Position numbers and translations under genes: made by a program. Shown one piece after another: positions 34,335 to 43,143 of a stretch of DNA of 64,000 nt. Origin of the DNA: Acetispira formosa (nom. nud.). Its GTDB lineage: Bacteria; Desulfobacterota; Desulfarculia; Adiutricales; Adiutricaceae. The stretch is from contig CP026657.1 of NCBI GenBank assembly GCA_023525915.1, forward strand, positions 2,628,001 to 2,692,000. Direction: 5' to 3'. Each line of letters begins with the position of its first letter. Position 1 is the stretch's first letter. The notes beneath the pieces were generated by a model, which searched no databases, was not told where the DNA came from, and saw only the letters and a program-made list of their open reading frames with translations.

Positions 34335-35045
34335 ATGTTTGTAGGACCATACCCATATCAAGTAAATCACACCTATGTGGGCATGTTGGCTCAGGAAGAG
34401 CGCATGAACCTGACCTCCAACAATATGGCCAACGTCAATACCCCTGGTTATAAAAAAGACGTGCCCGTATTCGAAGGTTTTCTGGTTAAGCAGTCCAAGA
34501 CCTATTTCGGCCAGGGCCCCTTTGAACTTACGGAAAAAGACCTGGATGTGGCCATTGACGGCCCGGGCTTTTTTCAGATTGAAACGCCCAACGGCATTCG
34601 CTACACCCGCAACGGCACCTTCCACGTCAATTCCGACGGCCAGATCGTCAACACCGACGGCTACGCGGTAGTGGGTGCGGGCTTTGTGCCGGAAGGGGCC
34701 CGCAAGGTCATCATCGAGCCTGAAGGGCGGGTGCAGGCCATCAATCAGGACGGCGACTTTGAGGACATCGGCCAGTTTGAAATCGTTGAATTCGACGATC
34801 CCAACATGCTGCAAAAAGAGGGCTATGACAGCTATGTGCCCAAATCACCGGCTTTCGTTGCTGCGCCGGCCGAGAATACCCGGCTGGAGCAGGGTTTTCT
34901 GGAAAAATCCAATGTCAACGCGGTCAATGAGTCAGTGCAGATGATTGAGCTTTACCGCATTTACGAAGCGCTCCAGAAAATCGTCCAGACCAAGCAGGAA
35001 ATGGACGATAAAGCCATCAGTCAGCTTGGCAAACTCAGCGGTTAA
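34335..35045 (+). CDS. flgF: Flagellar basal-body rod protein FlgF
   Basis: Proximal rod component, exported by the flagellar type III system (no signal peptide). The protein has 236 residues from MFVGPYPYQVNHTYVGMLAQ (34335, AGGAG upstream). A longer in-frame start at 34239 is unlikely. Rod-family N-terminal motif: NLTSNNMANVNTPGYKKD. Central motif: DLDVAIDGPGFFQIETPNG. C-terminal heptad region: NAVNESVQMIELYRIYEALQ. Order with flgG supports FlgF. Compared with canonical FlgF the sequence is a little short. Confidence 0.88.
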   Translation: MFVGPYPYQVNHTYVGMLAQEERMNLTSNNMANVNTPGYKKDVPVFEGFLVKQSKTYFGQGPFELTEKDLDVAIDGPGFFQIETPNGIRYTRNGTFHVNSDGQIVNTDGYAVVGAGFVPEGARKVIIEPEGRVQAINQDGDFEDIGQFEIVEFDDPNMLQKEGYDSYVPKSPAFVAAPAENTRLEQGFLEKSNVNAVNESVQMIELYRIYEALQKIVQTKQEMDDKAISQLGKLSG

Positions 35046-35107
35046 CCCCTGAAGAACTTTTTGACAATAATTTATATAAGCCTTGAGCAAACGGGAGTAC
35101 CCTTATT

Positions 35108-35890
35108 ATGATGAGATCACTCTATACAGCGGCCACCGGTATGATCGGTCAGCAGACTCATCTCGACGTTATCGCCCACAACCTGGCCAACGTCAACACC
35201 ACCGGCTTTAAGAAGAACCGGGCCGAGTTTGAGGATTTGATCTATCAGACCCATAAGTTCGCCGGAACTGAAACCATCGGCGGACAGCAGATACCCGTCG
35301 GCATTCAGATCGGTCTGGGCACCAAGGTCAACTCGACCGCCAAAATCCACACCCAGGGCGATTACAACAAGACTGACAGCCCCCTGGACATGGCTATTGA
35401 AGGCGAGGGCTATTTCCGGGTTATCCGTAACGGCGAACTTTACTACACACGCGACGGCTCCTGGAAACTCAACAGCGACGGCGTGATCGTCAGCCAGGAC
35501 GGCAACCCTCTGGATCCTGAATTCGTGGTGCCTGAAGACGCGGTCCACCTGGAAGTCGATTCAGCCGGGTTCATGGCCGCCATCGACCAGCGCGGCAACG
35601 TGGTGGCCGAAGGCCGCATCGAACTGGCCCGCTTCATCAACCCTCCCGGACTCTTTGCCATGGGTTACAACATCTATCAGCCCACGGAGGCCTCCGGCCC
35701 GGCCATTGACGGCAACCCCGGCGAAGAGGGCTTTGGCACCATCGCCCACGGTTTTTTGGAAATGTCCAACGTTGAGGTCGTCTCGGAAATGGTCAACATG
35801 ATCGTGGCCCAGAGAGCTTATGAAATGAACTCCAAGGCCATCACCACTTCCGATGAAATGCTCTCCATCGCCAACAACCTGAAACGTTAA
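35108..35890 (+). CDS. flgG: Flagellar distal rod protein FlgG
   Basis: Distal rod subunit, 260 residues, the standard length. MMRSLYTAATGMIGQQTHLD begins the N-terminal helix, then NLANVNTTGFKKNRAEFEDL (rod motif), PLDMAIEGEGYFRV, and the C-terminal NVEVVSEMVNMIVAQRAYEM with AITTSDEMLSIANNL. This is textbook FlgG. It lies 62 nt after flgF and 171 nt before flgA. Confidence 0.97.
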   Translation: MMRSLYTAATGMIGQQTHLDVIAHNLANVNTTGFKKNRAEFEDLIYQTHKFAGTETIGGQQIPVGIQIGLGTKVNSTAKIHTQGDYNKTDSPLDMAIEGEGYFRVIRNGELYYTRDGSWKLNSDGVIVSQDGNPLDPEFVVPEDAVHLEVDSAGFMAAIDQRGNVVAEGRIELARFINPPGLFAMGYNIYQPTEASGPAIDGNPGEEGFGTIAHGFLEMSNVEVVSEMVNMIVAQRAYEMNSKAITTSDEMLSIANNLKR

Positions 35891-36061
35891 TGACTAGCGG
35901 GCCTGACAGGCGCATTTGAGTCCAGCCCCATATTGAGATAGAATAAGCCGCAAAAGCCCGCCGTCAAGTTGATGACGGCGGGGCGGCGGTCAAACAGCCC
36001 GCTGAAGCCGGGTTGTTTTTTTACCATGAACCTGAAGTTAATTATCAGCCGGAGTTTAACC

Positions 36062-37057
36062 ATGACCGGATTTAAAATCATCAACCTAAAGGCCGGGCTG
36101 AGCGCCGTCCTGATAATGCTGGCCCTGTGGCTGGCGGCCTCTCCGGCCCTGGCGGCGGTGGTGAGCGTGGTGATGCCGCCGGAAAACACGGTAGTGGGCG
36201 ACAAAATTTTGCTGGGTGATGTGGCTCATATTGATGTTCTGAACCCCCAGGGCGAAGAACTGGCGGCCGCGTTGCGGCAGGTGGAGCTTGGCCCGGCCCC
36301 GGCCGCCGGTGAGGAAGTGCTTTTGCGCCGGACCCAGATCGAGCAGCGGCTGGTGGCTTCAAAGCTGAACCTCAGCGAGGCCGATTGGTCGGTGCCGCAG
36401 GAGGTTCGTCTGACGGGCCGGGGGCAGACGCTCAGTGAGGAAAGCCTCAGAATGGCCTTGGAGCAGTATCTGGCCGAGACGGAACCCTATCGCAGCGGCA
36501 AATACAGCCTGATCAACGCCCATTTCGGCCACCTGCCGGTTCTGCCGCCGGGCCGGGTGACCTACCGTTTTGTGCCGCAGAGTTCCTCCAATCCGGCCTA
36601 TCTGGCTGGCAACTTCTTTTTCAGCGTGGACGGCCGCGAAACGGCCAGAGCCAGAGTGACGGCCCAGGTCGATTTGTCCATACTGGCGGTGGTGGCGGCG
36701 CGGCCGATGTCGCGCGGACATGTGCTGAATGAAGACGACGTCAGTCTCTCTATGGCTCCCTATGCCCAGGCCAAAGGGGCCTTGACGGATCCGGCCATGG
36801 TGGTCGGCAACGCCCTGAAGGCCAACTTGAACGCCGGCGATCCAATCCGCGACCGCAACCTGACCAAAAGCCTGATGGTGCGTCGCGGCGACATGGTGAC
36901 CATCCTGGCCCAGCAGGGCGGGCTGAAGGTGTCGGCCTCCGGGCAGGCCCGGCAGGACGGATCGCTGGGCGACACCATTTCAGTCACTAATCTTAATAGC
37001 AAGAAGAACATAGCCGGGCGGGTGATTGGCCCCAATATGGTGGAGATCGTTTTCTAG
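36062..37057 (+). CDS. flgA: Flagellar P-ring assembly chaperone FlgA
   Basis: Periplasmic chaperone for FlgI during P-ring assembly, 331 residues from the ATG at 36062 (CCGGAG upstream). Signal peptide about 1-32: LSAVLIMLALWLAASPALA. The C-terminal SAF/ChapFlgA domain runs from about residue 195: VVAARPMSRGHVLNEDDVSL, LKANLNAGDPIRDRNL, VRRGDMVTILAQQGGLKVSA and the final NSKKNIAGRVIGPNMVEI. The N-terminal half is longer than in E. coli FlgA, as in several Deltaproteobacteria. flgH and flgI, which usually follow, are absent: the gene is followed by a palindromic repeat and tRNAs. Confidence 0.9.
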   Translation: MTGFKIINLKAGLSAVLIMLALWLAASPALAAVVSVVMPPENTVVGDKILLGDVAHIDVLNPQGEELAAALRQVELGPAPAAGEEVLLRRTQIEQRLVASKLNLSEADWSVPQEVRLTGRGQTLSEESLRMALEQYLAETEPYRSGKYSLINAHFGHLPVLPPGRVTYRFVPQSSSNPAYLAGNFFFSVDGRETARARVTAQVDLSILAVVAARPMSRGHVLNEDDVSLSMAPYAQAKGALTDPAMVVGNALKANLNAGDPIRDRNLTKSLMVRRGDMVTILAQQGGLKVSASGQARQDGSLGDTISVTNLNSKKNIAGRVIGPNMVEIVF

Positions 37058-37095
37058 TTCCTGTAAATTTTGCGGTAAATCATAAGCCTAAACCC

Positions 37096-37318
37096 GCCAG
37101 GAGCCGGGGATTGTTTTTGGCCTGTCTCCGTTCCGGGGGTCTTTAGTCACGGAGCCAGGCCAAAAACAATCCCCGGCTCCTGGCTTCAGTTTGACCTGTG
37201 CATACTTTCCAGCCCCGGGGAAAGCCGACCAGGCAGCCGCCGGGAGAAATGTTATGGCCCGGTTCCGTGACTAAAGACCCCCGGAACGGAACCGGGCCAT
37301 AACATTTCTCCCGGCGGC
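37096..37318 (+). repeat. Family 4 twin-hairpin element, intact copy
   Basis: Hairpin 1: a perfect 29-bp stem, 37096-37124 with 37156-37184 (starts GCCAGGAGCCGGGGATTG). Hairpin 2: a perfect 32-bp stem, 37236-37267 with 37287-37318 (starts GCCGCCGGGAGAAATG). The two stems are unrelated. Loop segment 37131-37149 (TTCCGGGGGTCTTTAGTCA) and loop 37268-37286 (TGACTAAAGACCCCCGGAA) are exact reverse complements, 19 of 19. Hairpin 1 also has an inner CTCCG/CGGAG. It sits between flgA and the tRNA-tuf operon. Confidence 0.98.
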
Positions 37319-37495
37319 GGTCACCCGCTATAGCGAAATTTTAAATGATACAAGTTGCCGCCCCGCCGCAAAGATTAGGCATTTTTTAAAGATCCTACCA
37401 TAATAATATATTATATTGCACGGCGGCCTGGAACGTGCTATAAGATAAAAACTTTGAAATCATACACGCAAGCCGGAAATCCGGCAAAAAAGCCC

Positions 37496-37524
37496 TTGAC
37501 TTTTAAATGCGATTGATGTATATT
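37496..37524 (+). promoter_or_regulatory. Promoter of the tRNA-Tyr/Gly/Thr-tuf operon
   Basis: TTGACT (37496-37501), 17-bp spacer, TATATT (37519-37524), followed 20 bp later by tRNA-Tyr. Both boxes match 5/6. Confidence 0.8.
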
Positions 37525-37543
37525 TCGCTGGTTATTGAATCCT

Positions 37544-37629
37544 GGTGGGGTTCCCGAGTGGCTAAAGGGAGCAGACTGTAAATCTGCCGGCGGACGCCTA
37601 CGGAGGTTCGAATCCTTCCCCCACCACCA
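37544..37629 (+). tRNA. tRNA-Tyr (GTA)
   Basis: An 86-nt class II tRNA. The acceptor GGTGGGG pairs with CCCCACC, the anticodon loop is CTGTAAA (GTA), there is a long variable arm, the T-loop is TTCGAAT, and CCA is encoded. First gene of the cluster. Confidence 0.96.
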
Positions 37630-37720
37630 CTTCAGTAATGATGGAAGTTTTCGCTTTCATCGGAATATGCTGGCGGATCGGGAATCCGCCGGGCACGAAC
37701 CACGGGCTTGGCCCGTACGA

Positions 37721-37797
37721 GCGGGAGTAGCTCAGTTGGCTAGAGCGTCAGCCTTCCAAGCTGAGGGTCGCGGGTTCGAGCCCCGTTTCCCGCTCCA
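37721..37797 (+). tRNA. tRNA-Gly (TCC)
   Basis: A 77-nt cloverleaf. Acceptor GCGGGAG/TTCCCGC, anticodon loop CTTCCAA (TCC), T-loop TTCGAGC, encoded CCA. It lies 91 nt after tRNA-Tyr. Confidence 0.96.
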
Positions 37798-37891
37798 GAT
37801 TAAAGTTTTTCCGCAAATTGAATTTAATCGACGGTTAAAAAATTAACTAGTAGGAAAAATCAGGTCAGATTATCGCTGGCCGGGGTGGAAT

Positions 37892-37967
<76 letters not shown>

Positions 37968-38195
37968 TAGCAATATATGTGAAAAAAAGGGCAAAAAGTT
38001 GCCCTAAAAGTGTTTATCCGCCGATTTTGCGGCTAGATTTAATATTTTATTCGTGGACTGCCGGTTTCCCATAGGGCTTGTTTGCTATACGCCGGTTTGC
38101 GCTGTCATTTTTCTGTTCGAGACAGTTTGACCGTGCGCCGGTAAAGGCTGCCAGGGTGAATATCCGGCCTTTCGTTTATAATGAAGGAGGCGAAA

Positions 38196-39395
<1,200 letters not shown>

Positions 39396-39400
39396 TTTTA

Positions 39401-39440
39401 CCGGGGGTTAACTGAGGGTTTTCCTGTTGCCCCCGGCCGT
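39401..39440 (+). terminator. Hairpin after tuf (attenuator or partial terminator)
   Basis: CCGGGGG and CCCCCGG can pair around a loop of about 20 nt, 6 nt after the tuf stop. There is only a weak T-run downstream, so partial read-through into rpmG is likely. Confidence 0.4.
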
Positions 39441-39537
39441 CTTCAAAAAGTTTATTGCTGTTTGGGGCGGTTATTTTGAAACAGTATGGCGGCGCGGATT
39501 TTTTTAATTTGCGTCGCCGGAAATAAAGAGGCGAAAA

Positions 39538-39690
39538 ATGCCGCGCGATATTATTCAGTTGGCTTGCACCGAGTGCAAGCGCCGCAATTACTCAACCACC
39601 AAAAACAAACGGCGCACCCCCGGTCGTCTGGAGCTGAAGAAATACTGCCCCTTTGACCAGCGCCACACCCTGCATCGGGAATCCAAGTAA
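39538..39690 (+). CDS. rpmG: 50S ribosomal protein L33
   Basis: A 50-residue ribosomal protein, [20 protein letters not shown] through [14 protein letters not shown]. The first zinc-type pair CTEC is intact. The second position of the other pair is Asp (CPFD instead of CPxC), so it is a partly zinc-independent form. Order tuf-rpmG-tRNA-Trp-secE-nusG is standard. A weak AAGAGGCG ribosome-binding site precedes the ATG. Confidence 0.95.
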   Translation: MPRDIIQLACTECKRRNYSTTKNKRRTPGRLELKKYCPFDQRHTLHRESK

Positions 39691-39794
39691 ATCTTGATTT
39701 ACTGTGCCGACACGCACGGTCTGTTGCTTCTAGACGGCAGTCCGGGATGTATTGGTACAAAATTCTCGAATGGGTTGATGTAATGCGACCATGC

Positions 39795-39870
39795 AGGCCA
39801 GTAGCTCAATTGGTAGAGTACCGGTCTCCAAAACCGGGTGCTGGGGGTTCGAGTCCCTCCTGGCCTGCCA
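39795..39870 (+). tRNA. tRNA-Trp (CCA)
   Basis: A 76-nt cloverleaf. Acceptor AGGCCAG/CTGGCCT, anticodon loop CTCCAAA (CCA), T-loop TTCGAGT, encoded CCA. It lies between rpmG and secE, as in many bacteria. Confidence 0.96.
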
Positions 39871-39901
39871 GATTTCAAGCCGCTTCTTAGCGGAGAATAT
39901 A

Positions 39902-39930
39902 TAAGCCGGAGTGGAGCCCACCCCGGCTTT
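39902..39930 (+). terminator. Possible terminator after tRNA-Trp
   Basis: AAGCCGG pairs with CCGGCTT, with inner TGG/CCA, followed by a weak T-stretch (TTTGTCC). Confidence 0.4.
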
Positions 39931-39949
39931 GTCCTCTCGCAGCGATTCT

Positions 39950-40110
39950 AATTATGGCTTTTTCCCATGAACTTACGGCTCGTAGCTTCACAAAAAGCGT
40001 GGTTTTTGTTTCGCGAGCGGCTATTTTTCCGTCAAGACCAGTCGCTGGCGCTCCGTCTCGCTGCGCTCGACCCCGGCTTTATGCGGCGGTGTTGACCATA
40101 ATTTGAATTG
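39950..40110 (+). repeat. Family 1 repeat before secE
   Basis: CTTCACAAAAAGCGTGGTTTTTG and CCAGTCGCTGGCGCTCCGTC in direct orientation. It separates tRNA-Trp from secE. A second, inverted copy lies between secE and nusG (40675-40800). Confidence 0.9.
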
Positions 40111-40206
40111 TTGGTCCTCTCGCCCCCGACTTGTTTTTTTCCTTGATGACGGGTATTGTCTATCAGGGGTATATTGACCGCCGCTATAGGGCGTGAGGTC
40201 CGAATA

Positions 40207-40250
40207 TATTATTGAAGCGAAGTATCGCCCTGGCGAATCGCTTCTTCAAT
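40207..40250 (+). promoter_or_regulatory. Hairpin in the secE leader
   Basis: ATTGAAGCGA (about 40212) and TCGCTTCTTCAAT (ending about 40249) can pair, giving a long hairpin that ends 12 nt before the secE ATG. Its function is unknown. Confidence 0.35.
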
Positions 40251-40261
40251 GAGAGAAATCA

Positions 40262-40579
40262 ATGACCGATACCATCAAAGATCCCGCCGTTCAGGCTTCG
40301 GAAGAAAAGCTCTCACGCAGTGAACAGCGCAAAAAGAACCGCAAAGAGCACAAGGGTCAGAAAAAAATTGATCCCAACGCTCCACCCAAAGAGGGGCTGT
40401 TCACCAGAATTTATAATTTCTTCGTTGAAGCCAAGCTGGAACTGACCAAGGTGGTCTGGCCCACCCGCAAAGAGACCATCGACACCACTTGGCGTCTGTT
40501 GATCCTGGTGGTTCTGGCCGGTATTTATCTCGGTTTGGTGGATGGTATATTGAGCCGCATCCTTGGCCTTCTTGTTTAA
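40262..40579 (+). CDS. secE: Preprotein translocase subunit SecE
   Basis: Essential SecYEG subunit, 105 residues. A basic, charged N-terminal extension (SEEKLSRSEQRKKNRKEHKG) is followed by the conserved amphipathic hinge FFVEAKLELTKVVWPTRKET and one transmembrane helix (LLILVVLAGIYLGLVDGIL). This is the single-helix form usual outside Enterobacteria. Position before nusG is standard. Confidence 0.95.
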   Translation: MTDTIKDPAVQASEEKLSRSEQRKKNRKEHKGQKKIDPNAPPKEGLFTRIYNFFVEAKLELTKVVWPTRKETIDTTWRLLILVVLAGIYLGLVDGILSRILGLLV

Positions 40580-40674
40580 GAAGGGTAGGCGGCAATAATA
40601 TTCAATATGGCCGTGCCTGTTCAAGCTGGGCGGCTTCTGATCAGCAACTCCTAATTACGGTCGATGCCGCCGCC

Positions 40675-40800
40675 TAAGGCCGGGGTCGAGCGTTAGAGAG
40701 ACGGAGCGCCAGCGACTGGTTTTAAAGCTGTTGCGGCAATTCGCGTAGCAAAAACCACGCTTTTTGTGAAGCTCTGAGTTGTGGGTTTATGGGAAAAGGC
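40675..40800 (-). repeat. Family 1 repeat, inverted, between secE and nusG
   Basis: GACGGAGCGCCAGCGACTGG at about 40700 and AGCAAAAACCACGCTTTTTG at about 40747-40767, opposite to the copy upstream of secE. secE and its leader are thus bracketed by inverted family 1 copies. Confidence 0.9.
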
Positions 40801-40849
40801 CATATATAAACAGAAAGGCGTGACCTTTCATATTTAAAGGGAAGAGCAA

Positions 40850-41386
40850 GTGGCACAACGTTGGTATGTAGTTCACACTTTTTCGGGTTATGAGAACCGT
40901 GTGAAACAGACATTGGAAGACGCCATCAAAAAGAACAATATCTCCGACGTGATCACCCAGGTGGTGTTGCCGATGGAGAATGTGGTGGAGATGTCCAAAA
41001 GCGGCGGCCGTCGCACTTCCTCCCGCAAATTCTTTCCCGGCTATCTTCTGGTGCGGATGGAATTGACTGATTTCACCTGGCATCTGGTTAAAGATACTCC
41101 CAAAGTGACCGGGTTCCTGGGTGATAAGAATGTGCCCACGCCTATTTCCGACGAAGAGGCGGCGCGTGTTCTGATGCAGATGGAAGAGGGCGTTAAGAAA
41201 CCCAAACCCAAGTTTCACTTTGATGAGGGTGATGAGGTCAAGGTTATTGAAGGTCCGTTCACCAACTTCACCGGCACGGTTGAAGAGGTCAATGAGGACA
41301 AGGGCAAGCTCCGGGTTTTGATCAGTATTTTTGGGCGTTCCACGCCGGTGGAGCTGGAATTCGTGCAGGTTGACAAGCTCGGTTGA
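40850..41386 (+). CDS. nusG: Transcription termination/antitermination factor NusG
   Basis: A 178-residue NusG. The NGN domain opens MAQRWYVVHTFSGYENRVKQ and has RKFFPGYLLVRM and DTPKVTGFLG. The C-terminal KOW domain contains FDEGDEVKVIEGPFTNFTGT and VLISIFGRSTPVELEF. The start is GTG at 40850. Normally rplK, rplA, rplJ and rplL follow. Here an unknown small gene and a strong terminator come next, so the ribosomal protein genes must be elsewhere. Confidence 0.97.
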   Translation: MAQRWYVVHTFSGYENRVKQTLEDAIKKNNISDVITQVVLPMENVVEMSKSGGRRTSSRKFFPGYLLVRMELTDFTWHLVKDTPKVTGFLGDKNVPTPISDEEAARVLMQMEEGVKKPKPKFHFDEGDEVKVIEGPFTNFTGTVEEVNEDKGKLRVLISIFGRSTPVELEFVQVDKLG

Positions 41387-41420
41387 TTTTGTTTTTGCCT
41401 TTTCATGATTGGTGGAATAT

Positions 41421-41744
41421 ATGAAGACTTACGAGCACCCGGAAGTTCAGCTGCTTCACAGAATTAAACAGGTTCGGGCTAATAATCCAGATGTGCAGGA
41501 ATTGGTTGATCTGGAAAAAGAAGCACGCGAGATAGTTGAATCAAATGCTTTAAATTCGCTGAAGAAAGAAGCTTTCAACGCGATTTTGGGAAAACCAGAG
41601 CTTGTCGGCGGCGATTTTGGGGATAAAGTTTATACTTTTTTGAGAAATATATTGACGTATATGGAGCTTGAAAGATCGGGCAAGTTTGATGGACCATTGG
41701 AGTCGGTTGAATGTGTGAAGAATGAGACTCTCAAGCGTTTCTGA
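41421..41744 (+). CDS. Hypothetical protein (107 aa) downstream of nusG
   Basis: A small soluble protein beginning MKTYEHPEVQLLHRIKQVRA, mostly helix-forming and rich in Glu/Lys. I recognise no family. Its base composition is clearly more AT-rich than nusG and the genes around, which suggests a later arrival. It starts 34 nt after nusG with a weak GGTGG site. A TTG 12 nt upstream is an alternative. A strong terminator follows, so it closes the secE-nusG transcript in the place where rplK is expected. Confidence 0.6.
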   Translation: MKTYEHPEVQLLHRIKQVRANNPDVQELVDLEKEAREIVESNALNSLKKEAFNAILGKPELVGGDFGDKVYTFLRNILTYMELERSGKFDGPLESVECVKNETLKRF

Positions 41745-41772
41745 TTCTTGGATATTGTTGATAAATGATGAG

Positions 41773-41812
41773 AAAAGCGACGGAAAACAAACCGTCGCTT
41801 TTTGTTTTTTTT
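41773..41812 (+). terminator. Strong terminator after the nusG-linked small gene
   Basis: AAAAGCGACGG (41773-41783), 8-nt loop, CCGTCGCTTTT (41792-41802), followed by TGTTTTTTTT. It is a near-ideal intrinsic terminator. Confidence 0.95.
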
Positions 41813-41912
41813 ATTGAACTCGTGCTTAATGTTAATCTTGGGATGTCGGAACCGCACTAACCCGCCGGAAGCCGGGATTATTTTTGTCCCGTCTCCGTTC
41901 CGGGGGTCTTTA

Positions 41913-42054
41913 GAAGTCATTTCATAAATATCTTTTTGCTCCCTGGCGTCGTTGCGGGAGCCTTTTTAATGCTCGAAATATGTCGTATATTCCTCCGCTT
42001 AAAAAGTCTTCGCGCCTAGCCAGGAACCAAAAATCTTACTTATGAAATGACTTC
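41913..42054. mobile_element. 142-bp MITE with TA target duplication
   Basis: Perfect 15-bp terminal inverted repeats GAAGTCATTTCATAA and TTATGAAATGACTTC, extending imperfectly inward (TTTTTG-TCCCTGGC / TTTTTGG-TCCTGGC). They are flanked by TA at 41911-41912 and 42055-42056. Removing the element and one TA restores the family 4 loop. TA duplication and the size suggest a non-autonomous IS630/Tc1-mariner-type element. It has no coding capacity. Confidence 0.88.
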
Positions 42055-42113
42055 TAGTCACGGAGCCGGGACAAAAATAATGGGATTTATATACTTAACT
42101 TGCAATGCCATCA

Positions 42114-42794
42114 TTACTTAATGATTTCAAGCATTTTCTTGATTTCCTCAATTGTATAACACCCATCTCTTTTGCTGTGCAATACCATATGGCAATTAGG
42201 ACAAACAGGACGAAGATCGTCGATAGGATTAACAATGTACGCTTCGTCAAATCCGCTAACCATTTTCAAATGATGAACATGAATCATTCCATTGCATTGT
42301 GCCCCATAAGTTTTACCAAAATCAAATCCACAGACATAGCAAGTGGTTCCGTAGTGATCGATGCACGCATGTCGGGCGGCTGGATTACGCTCATATATGT
42401 TTATCTGGACAGTTTTCTTTTTTCCTTCACGATATTCAGAGGAATTGTCAGGCAAATCGTCTGGGTATATTGCATTGGAAACAGTTAATACTTGTTGCAC
42501 TCTATCAGCTAATTCTTGGAATGATAAATCTGTCAACCCTTGATGCATTCTCAAAACATCAGGAGTCGGAAGTCGATTTCGCTGGCCTTTTCTACGACCG
42601 TCTCCGCCTGTCAAAACATCAAATTCATCTCTGCGTCGTTTCAGGTAATTATTTTTTTTGCCTAATATTTTTGATACATTAACCATAGCTTCATCACGAG
42701 TTTTGAATCCCAAGAGTTCAACTGCTCGCATGTCAAACTTTGATAAAAAATATGCACAAAGCGACAAATTCTCATTGGTTTCCGATTGGGTCAT
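42114..42794 (-). CDS. HNH endonuclease carried by an insertion element
   Basis: A 226-residue predicted nuclease. The N-terminal domain (LCAYFLSKFDMRAVELLGFK, then KRRRDEFDVLTGG) is the helical part often joined to this HNH type. The C-terminal HNH domain has CYVCGFDFGKTYG, the ββα-metal start HVHHLKMVSG and DLRPVCPNCHMVLH, giving two CxxC zinc pairs and the H-H catalytic core. Proteins of this type are usually called predicted restriction endonucleases. The ATG at 42794 follows AAAGGA; an upstream ATG at 42866 reaches the end repeat. The gene nearly fills the element and its stop is 7 nt from the left inverted repeat. It is AT-rich compared with the host. Confidence 0.88.
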   Translation of the reverse strand: MTQSETNENLSLCAYFLSKFDMRAVELLGFKTRDEAMVNVSKILGKKNNYLKRRRDEFDVLTGGDGRRKGQRNRLPTPDVLRMHQGLTDLSFQELADRVQQVLTVSNAIYPDDLPDNSSEYREGKKKTVQINIYERNPAARHACIDHYGTTCYVCGFDFGKTYGAQCNGMIHVHHLKMVSGFDEAYIVNPIDDLRPVCPNCHMVLHSKRDGCYTIEEIKKMLEIIK

Positions 42795-42837
42795 TGATCT
42801 TATTCCTTTGTATAACCAGCTGTTTTTATATGTTAGC

Positions 42838-42866
42838 AGATTATCATGCTTAAGACGACTATGCAA
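42838..42866 (-). promoter_or_regulatory. Candidate promoter of the HNH gene
   Basis: On the minus strand TTGCAT (42866-42861), 17-bp spacer, TAATCT (42843-42838). It lies inside the element, so the gene would be expressed wherever the element lands. Confidence 0.45.
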
Positions 42867-43143
42867 TCCGTTGGATTTTCTTTCAATAAATTATTATAAA
42901 TAATGCTATTGCAAGTTAAGTATATAATTCCCAAAATAATCCCCGGCTTCCGGCTCCCACTCGGCTATGACGGTAGTTGTGGCTGACCAAGTAGCCGACA
43001 GGGGAAATATTTTTGCCTGGCTCCGTGACTAAGACTTCCGGAACGGAGACAGGCAAAAACATTTCCCCCGTCGGCGGTCATCCGCTGCCGGGCAAATTTT
43101 AAGTGGCAAACGATATCAGTATATCGTTTCAGCCCTCTGGAAC

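Larger units (their letters stand above)
42074..42940. mobile_element. 851-bp HNH-nuclease insertion element (42082-42932) with 8-bp target duplication
   Basis: Ends GGGATTTATATACTTAACTT and, in reverse complement, GGGAATTATATACTTAACTT are 25-bp inverted repeats with one mismatch. AAAATAAT flanks both sides (42074-42081 and 42933-42940). Removing the element plus one copy of AAAATAAT rebuilds the broken hairpin stem of the family 4 repeat, which independently proves insertion. The only gene inside encodes an HNH endonuclease; no DDE transposase is present. GGG ends and 8-bp duplication are seen in IS1595-like elements, so it may be mobilised in trans. Confidence 0.9.
41864..43075 (+). repeat. 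Family 4 twin-hairpin element, second copy, interrupted twice
   Basis: Hairpin 1 arm at 41864-41891 (GCCGGAAGCCGGGATTAT). Its partner arm is split into 42067-42081 and 42941-42954 by the HNH element, and the loop is split by the MITE at 41913-42054. Hairpin 2 is intact: 42994-43025 with 43044-43075. The loops TTCCGGGGGTCTTTAG/TCA and TGACTAAGACTTCCGGAA remain largely complementary. Stem bases that differ from the copy at 37096 are mostly changed on both arms. Confidence 0.92.
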
